Notes under the pieces: generated by a model
What the model saw: only the letters and a program-made list of their open reading frames with translations
Databases searched by the model: none
Told to the model about the DNA's origin: nothing
Program-made: the position numbers and the translations under genes
Part shown: piece after piece, positions 57,701-64,000 of the stretch
Layout: every line of letters begins with the position of its first letter
Numbering within the stretch: the stretch's first letter is position 1
Assembly: GCA_942486035.1 (NCBI GenBank)
Contig: CALNXK010000099.1
Location: forward strand, 642,001 to 706,000
Source of the DNA: Porites lobata
Taxonomy: Eukaryota > Cnidaria > Anthozoa > Scleractinia > Poritidae
Direction of reading: 5' to 3'
Length of the DNA stretch: 64,000 nucleotides

Positions 57701-60700
57701 AATATGATCTATAAACGTGTCTCTCCTTCCATTAAGAAACACAATTTTGATCTTGGTTATCAGTTAAGTTTTGATTTTCAAGTTAATGAGTGGACTTTAA
57801 TAGGCTCTAACAATCAGGTTTAATTTTAGCACTATTTGCATCATCTCCACCACATGTCAAACGATGCATGCATCATCTTGTGAATGATGACCTAAACTTT
57901 TAATAATTATTATATATTTTTGTTAGTTATTGTATCATACATGGGTGAAAGCAAGTCGCTGGTACAAAATGCAGCCACTGGATAACATCAGGTAATACGC
58001 AACTTTATCTCTGAAACGTCTCTATTGACCTATGTATGCACTTCATTTGTACTTGTTTGCTTCGTATCTGTGCCTAACAATAACAGAGCTTAAGACGACC
58101 AACTGAGAGCAAGAGTAAAGATTGAAAATCTTCAAAAATTATCCTGTCGTGATTATTTTTTATGATAGTGATTTTGACAGTGATGAAGAAATTTCCATAT
58201 TCTATAAGTGAAGTGCTTATTATGTTCATGTTCCTTTGTATCCACTGTTTTTCAGGGATTACTTTGGAGAAAAGATTGGAATTTATTTTGCTTGGCTTGG
58301 TAAGTCCATTTGCTGTCAAATGGAAAAGCATGTTCATTTAACTTTATACTTTATGGCTGAAGATTTTTGGCGATAAGTGTGTCACATTCCAATTTTATAT
58401 TTACAGGATTCTACACAGCTATGCTGGTGCCAGCAGCCATCATGGGTATTATTTGTGTCATATATGGACTTGTCAAGCTGGGTTCTTATATCCCTGTGTA
58501 AGTGATCCATGTGGACTGTGAAGGGTAGAAATTTCCAGTGATTTTGCGTCCTACGTCCCTTACACATAAAAATCCCCAAAGATGCAAAATAATTCAATGC
58601 ATGCGTCCCGTACAACATAAAGAAAAATTGATTGATCTGAAAATGTTTTTGTAGAAAATCTTGTTCGTGTGACATCTGTGGCTGTTAATGTGGTTGTTGT
58701 TTAATGATCCATATTTATTTTAGTCCCCTCATTTTTGTTGTTTAAATAGAAGAACTGTATTTTAATTTCAGTAAATTGTGATTAAGAGTTTTGGAGTCTG
58801 TCTTCAGATTCAGTAACTGCCTGTTTACGTAGAACTCCTTATTTTTTGAACTGGGACTCAATGGTTCTGGACTGGGACTCACGATTTTTCACAATATCAG
58901 TCCCAGATAGACTATTCACAGTCTCCTATTTTTCCGTAAGACCGTCAAGATCGAGTGCTTTGCGTTACTGGCGGCCATCTTGGTTTCATATGTCCCGAGG
59001 GGGCGGGCGTCAGAGTTTGTAGGGGGTAGGTGTGGTATAGATGTAGGGTAAGCATTACAGGGCCTCAGCGACAGCACACCTGTACATCCCCACCCCAAAA
59101 TTCCTTCGGTACCCCACCGGGTCTTAAACCCATGTTATTAAAAACACTAGGTATAACTAAGAATATGAGTATGGAAGTTTTGATTATCTTGGGAAAAAAT
59201 CTCGACAATTCTCACAAGAAAGAGTACTGCATACAGTTTATAGTGGGTAGTTTTGATGCAGTTTAATCTGGTATAGGGTATAGAAATAGAGAGTTGTTTG
59301 GGTCTAGAATAGGTTATCATTTTCTTGGAAGCCAATAGGGATAGGGCATTGAAATCAGAGACAAAGCCTTGCTTCATTATGAGCTTTTTATTCGTGTTGC
59401 TAACTTTTTAAGTGGGGTGCCTTTTTTTCATCATCAAGTAAACACGTTTTTCACAAATTAGAAAACAGGGAAAAAGGCAAAAACCACAAACATCAAAAAA
59501 GGGTTACTTATTGCAGCCAGAGATTTCATGAATGATACTGCGAATACTTAGCAATTTACTTCCTTTAGGAATGACATTTGTGACGAGAATAAGAAAAAAG
59601 ATTATCCAATGTGCCCTCGCTGTGATAAAGGCTGCCCTTACTGGCCTTTATATGATACTTGCATTTATTCCAAGGTAGGTCTGAGTCATGCAGTCATTAA
59701 TCTTAGTGTTGTGAAGTACAAATAACTCGTTAACAAGTTAGCTCAGGAATTCAGTCCTGGTTGTCGTTGTTACACTTCTAGCAAAACATCAGTGATGAGT
59801 CACACGAACACTTTGCTCTTTCTTCTTCGTCGTAGTTAATCTCTTCGTAATTTTTACGGGCGTACGCACATAAATTTTACGCGCTTAAATTACTGTAATG
59901 GGGGCGATGTATGGAATGTCGCGCGTGAATATAAAAGTTAAACCTCGCTGACGCTCAACTATTACTTTTACGCCCTGCCTTTTTTTTATACTTTGGCTCT
60001 ATTTTATAAACGCAACAGTGGAAACCCACCCTTTTTCTCTCACCCCTTCTCTTTCTTTGACGTGTCCTCTGAATGATGTTTTTCGGCATGTAAGCATTAT
60101 GGCAAGTTACAGTATCTTGTCGTAACAGTTTACGAATAATTTTAACTGTTTACATGAGCTTATATTAATCGATGCTATTCAGAGCTCACTTTGAACCACA
60201 TACAGCTATGAATGTATTTTTATATTACTGTTTCAGGTGGCGTACGTATTTGATAATGAATTTACTGTGGTTTTTGCCATTTTCATGTCACTCTGGGGTA
60301 AGTTTGGCACTTGCTCGCGTCCTGTAATGGCTGCCAGGTCTTTCTGCGAGTCTTAAGCCTGGTCAGTGACAGTCTATTAAATTAAATACACTGTACATGC
60401 AAATCAAAGTCAGTAAGCGCCTTTTTTCATTGAGCGCTTTCTATCATTCTTTTTTTGTATGGTGACAGTCGAGGATTTTCTGTGGTTGTTCTGTATTTTC
60501 TTTATTTGTCATGCGTTTTATACATGAGCCTCCCGCTCGGATACTTGGGGCAACCCTATCCCACGCTATGACACTAAAAAATTGATTAATCAATTGATTG
60601 AGTAACGTCCTAACTTTCCAACATATAAACTTGCCAAAGAAGTTCTTAAGTCAACTCAATCCAGCCCAGTTACGCGATTGAATTCAGATTGATTAGATTT

Positions 60701-63498
60701 AGTTCAGGCAATAGTGTAACGTTAGATTTGGCTGGATTAGTAACTGGAGCATCCCTACAGTCGTCACTGGGCTTCAGCAAGTTCAAGTGTTCGAGTTGCA
60801 ACTTTGTTTGTGTGTTATATTTTCCATAAATTTGAACGATGATCTTTTCCACAGCGACCATGTTTCTGGAATTCTGGAAGAGACGGCAAGCAGAGATTGC
60901 ATATGAATGGGATCTGTTGGGGTTCGAGGATGAAGAGGTGTGTAGCTAGTGAAACGATATCAAACTATGTTCACACTATCGATACCCAGGGCTCGTACAG
61001 TGTCTTGAATTGTTGAAAAAGTCTTGAAATTTGCCCAGCAATTTTCCAGACATGGAAAATAGAGGGAAAGTCTTGAAAAAAATATAATGGTAAAAGTCAG
61101 TACTTCACAAGTGAAATTTTTTTAGTGTTTGTCAAATCTTATTCAATCTCGTCTGCATGTCATGGAAAAAGCTTTTTTCTTGCGTTTTTTGTAAGGTCTC
61201 TGTTGATAACCTATTTGATAAACTCATGTTTTTTGTAAAAAAGTCTGGATGAAGTCTTGAGTTTTGGATCGAAATCTGTACGAACCCTGTATGCCGGATA
61301 CCGACACGAAAAGGTATCTGGTTCCGTTTCTAGGGATCGGCGCGGCGCGGGGCAGCTTTGCTTCGTTACAGAAATCGTCCCGAAATCACCGTTCTTATCT
61401 GTGAACAGAAGCCCCTATCCGATAGACTATGGTTTTGGTGCCGGCGCAAAAGCTACCTGTTATATTGAAAACATAGCATAAAACAACTGATTGTCGCGTT
61501 TATCACAAAGATTTGTTGCTCGATCTCTTTTGAAACTTCTGTAGCATTGGCTAACAGTGAAACCAACTTCAAAAGTTGTAGATGTTAATGCCATTTCAAT
61601 TATTTGAAACAAAAGACTGGTCACATATACTTTTATATTTTCATTAATTTGGACTCACGCATTGTCACATGGTTTTTGCTCTACTCAGGAACAACCTCGT
61701 CCTGAATACGAGGCAATAGCCACAGATACACGCTTGAATCCCATCACCAAGATAGAGGAACCATTCATTTCAGTTGGCAGAAAAGTACCAAGATTTGTGT
61801 GTAGCTTTGGCTTCATCCTTTTCATGGTAAGGTTGTGGTAAGGATTACAAACAGAACGCAATTTACGGGACACCCACTTCGTCGGAACCTATCCAGGTTT
61901 TCTTTATCACTAAGGCAAGCGAATCTTGATAAACTGTATTTTGCTTGTGTTATATTGTGGGATTAGACCTATTACATCCTTTATAGCTGCAAAAAGTCTT
62001 TGGCGATCGCTCAGTGTCCTACTAAATTTAGCCTATCTTCGGCAAAATCTTAACAATGGTGAGATGATTTTCTCACTGTAAATCGGTGAGATCTGTTTTA
62101 GCCCTAAAAATGGCGCTATTTCGATGAGTAAAATACAGTCCTATTTTTGGGTCTGATTTGGCTCCCTTTATCAGGGCCAATACAGTCCAGTGACTTAGGG
62201 CTGATTTGGACTCAAGGGCTGATGAGTCCCAGCTTACGCTGGAACAGCCTTTTAAGGGCCGGCTCTTTTGGCTTAAACTGTGCTCATCTGGCTCCAGGAG
62301 AGGCAGAATCAGACTTCAGTACCCGCAAAGTTGATAACAAAGCCTCTCGTTTAGCAAATGAATAAAATTTACCTTGAGTACATGCAAATTGTATAACCAA
62401 CGAAATAAGATCATTGCAGCCAATGTGGGTGATGAATGATCAGTCTACCAGTGAATTCCGGGTCTACCATTCTATTGCATCCTTCATTGAGTTCCACCAC
62501 AATCCAATGTCCTTTCGAGAGCGAAAAAATAATTTAACAGTTCTAGCTTTTTCATTATGAAGCTTAAGCAACGACGACAGTAGTGAAAACGTCGCTTAAA
62601 AAAATGAATTTGTGTCCTTTTAAACTTATCCTGTCTACTTGGACCCGCTCAATTTGTCAGATGTAGACGATTTCTCCCAATTCCGAATTATTATGGGCCT
62701 TTATCCAGTTTTAAAAAAAATTCGTCGTCGTATATTCATGTCCTCCATAAAACGTCGCATTAAGAGGTTTCATGTCGTAGTCGTGCAGTGGACGTCAAAG
62801 AAATGTACTAAAAAGCATGATGCACTTGCAGAGCTGTTGTTTTGCTTGTAAAATCAATTGTTTTTGGACGTTGTCGTTGTTGTCGTTGTCATGGTTGTTT
62901 AAGTTCCCTAATATCTCAATGTAGAAGGACAAATCAAACAGCGAATGGAAGGCGTGAGCAGGGAGTACGAAAGTTTCCTCTTCGCGCATGCTCATCACTC
63001 GACCTCACATCCTGCTTCCTACTCTCGTTAATCGCTCTTCATGTATCTATTTTACAACCGGCTTTAAACTTAGTGTTGGTCACTTGGAGGCTGGAAGAGT
63101 ATCATCGGTTACGTCTAAGCGTGGACACGAGACAATAAAAAAAAAATATGTTGTAATAGGGTTCCAGGCATGACGTGTTTTGCCGCCAAACATTTAAAGT
63201 TTGACAAACTTCGAATATTTGTCGGCAAAACATGTCATGTTTGCACCCAATTAGAATATGTTTTTTTGTCACGTGTACACGCTTAGATGCAACCGATGGT
63301 AAATGTTGAATGTCATATACCGTAATTCTGTTTCAGCTGCTGCTTGTTCTTGCGGCGGTGTTTGCCGTTGTTGTATACCGTGCTGCCGTTTACGCTGTAT
63401 TAGCTGCTCAACATGACTATAACATGGGTCTTGTTAGCGTCGCTACGTCTGGCACCGCTGCTCTTCTCAACCTCATCATTATTATGCTTCTTAATAAG
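48319..63498 (+). CDS. ANO: Anoctamin (TMEM16 family), 5' part; 3' end beyond the right edge
   Basis: Calcium-regulated chloride channel or lipid scramblase family. Exons: 48319-48723, 51262-51319, 51878-52008, 53283-53381, 53685-53827, 54577-54634, 55085-55136, 55373-55428, 56233-56289, 57927-57991, 58256-58299, 58407-58497, 59569-59674, 60237-60297, 60855-60937, 61689-61826 and 63337-63498. They total 1,809 nt, 603 codons, all GT-AG. Residues 1-135 are Pro/Gly/Tyr-rich and cytosolic. The dimerisation domain starts KRRIDYILAYEV (about 150) and includes a charged coiled-coil-like stretch. RDYFGEKIGIYFAWLGFYT precedes TM1 (about 392-412). The first outer loop has CPRCDKGCPYW; FDNEFTVVFAIFMSLWATMF is TM2; EFWKRR and YEWDLLGFEDEE follow; TM3 is about 536-560 and TM4 about 585-603. 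The phrases resemble ANO3/ANO4-type paralogues most, but the subtype is not settled. The calcium-binding helices (TM6-TM8) are off the window, so channel versus scramblase cannot be judged. Confidence 0.93.
52132..52611. mobile_element. MITE in anoctamin intron 3
   Basis: ACAGTTGAACCTCC and the inverted GGGAAGTTTGACTGT end, with several TAAGCGACCAC motifs between. A partial relative lies at about 13866-13915 (TTTGCATTTTGGGTAGTCAC). Confidence 0.65.
53461..53506. repeat. 46-bp perfect palindrome
   Basis: The 23-bp arm ACAAGTAGTACAAATTATGT plus ACA is followed directly by its exact reverse complement, with no spacer. It lies in anoctamin intron 4, about 80 bp after exon 4. Confidence 0.95.
55594..55792. 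repeat. Local tandem duplication
   Basis: About 80 bp starting TTTACTGTCCCTTTGCTTCT is repeated about 112 bp downstream with a few substitutions, in anoctamin intron 8. Confidence 0.85.
56890..57184. mobile_element. MITE in anoctamin intron 9
   Basis: TAGGGATGTTTTGTGGGAGA and the inverted right end TCTTCCATGAAACATCCCTA bound about 295 bp. CAGAATGACA/TGTCATTCCGG also pair. Confidence 0.65.
57400..57625. mobile_element. MITE of the AAGCAACGACGACGG family, truncated copy 3
   Basis: It contains TTTCATGTCGTAGTGGTGCA and the right end CTTGCCGTCGCCATCGTTGT, but no clear left end. Its interior matches the copies at 3528 and 62557. Confidence 0.5.
60987..61289. mobile_element. hAT-like MITE, 303 bp
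   Basis: CAGGGCTCGTACAG at the left and CTGTACGAACCCTG at the right are inverted. The interior repeats GTCTTGAA. It lies in anoctamin intron 15. Confidence 0.75.
62557..62915. mobile_element. MITE of the AAGCAACGACGACGG family, copy 4
   Basis: The ends are AAGCTTAAGCAACGACGACA and the inverse TGTCGTTGTCATGGTTGTTTAAG. The interior has TTTCATGTCGTAGTCGTGCA. It lies in anoctamin intron 16. Confidence 0.65.
63165..63242. repeat. Short inverted repeat near anoctamin exon 17
   Basis: GGCATGACGTGTTTTGCCG pairs with CGGCAAAACATGTCATG about 40 bp away. It ends about 95 bp before exon 17. Confidence 0.7.
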
Positions 63499-64000
63499 GT
63501 AACAATAGTTCAACCTACCTTACACCTACTCTCGTTAACGATCGACTTGGAAAAAAAATCCTAGTGACCCTCAAATTTAGCGATATAACATACATTCTGA
63601 CCTTTAAATAACCTAAATGTAGTTTTCACCATTTCACGAACTGAATCTATGGGGAATTTATTCAAAAAATAGTCGTGACAATAATAGACCCTAACACTGA
63701 AGATTGTTAATGCATGGCAACCTTTAACTCACTTGTGTTGTCATATAAGCAAAATCTTGCAAACATCTGAAACTTAAGTTTGAGGTAAACAAAAAATAAA
63801 CTGCAATGCAGTGCTGTCACAACGTATATATCGACATAAGTGGGCTTGGCCACCCAACATTGAAAGGTGAATCCTCTTCCTTTTTATCTTCTTGAATTTT
63901 TTTTTTTTTCGCTGTAGCGAGGGTGTATCCCAATAAATCGGCATAGTTTTGCTCCTCAAATGTGTGCCTAACTCTTGAGTTTCTTTTCTTTTTTTCTCCT

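Noticed and set aside
61257..61481. 74-codon ORF in an anoctamin intron
   Set aside because: It overlaps a hAT-like MITE end and a GGCGCGGCGCGG repeat, with no splice support.

Overview
The window looks like nuclear DNA of an anthozoan cnidarian, such as a coral or sea anemone. The reasons are AT-rich sequence, small exons with canonical GT-AG introns, animal-specific gene families (Dickkopf, anoctamin, CNP), and dense short inverted-repeat transposons. There is no bacterial operon structure, so most long ORFs are chance or repeat-derived. The species call is inference. The exon models below were assembled by eye from splice sites, codon phase and family resemblance.

Layout: (1) 1-15465, minus strand: a membrane-anchored gamma-glutamyltransferase (GGT) whose 3' end runs off the left edge. 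Eleven coding exons are visible. Its introns hold a hAT-like element, two TTAA-flanked elements and a LINE 3' fragment. (2) 15466-21281: intergenic, with a large inverted-repeat element, a 169-bp minisatellite and small MITEs. (3) 21282-26050, plus: a complete four-exon Dickkopf gene encoding 264 aa, with the spacing of Dkk3. (4) 26051-37763: a repeat-rich gap. It contains two 1.2-kb terminal-inverted-repeat elements in direct orientation around a different 1.4-kb element, long microsatellites, an 11-unit satellite whose spacing alternates, and an unrecognised ORF pair. (5) 37764-43670, plus: a complete five-exon CNP-like gene encoding 460 aa. A P-loop kinase-like domain is followed by a 2H phosphoesterase domain, and a predicted N-terminal membrane anchor precedes both. 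Intron 1 carries a 1.43-kb TA-flanked element. (6) 43671-48318: tandem tRNA-derived SINE cores, a polypyrimidine tract and a nested transposon cluster. (7) 48319 to the right edge, plus: an anoctamin (TMEM16) gene with 17 visible coding exons and 603 codons. It is cut before its calcium-binding helices.

The genes do not form a pathway. GGT acts on extracellular glutathione, Dickkopf is a secreted Wnt-pathway modulator, CNP processes 2',3'-cyclic nucleotides or RNA ends at membranes, and anoctamin is a calcium-regulated channel or scramblase. The most notable points are the membrane-anchored CNP without a C-terminal prenylation motif, the undetected GGT exon that should carry the catalytic threonine, and several unusual repeat architectures.
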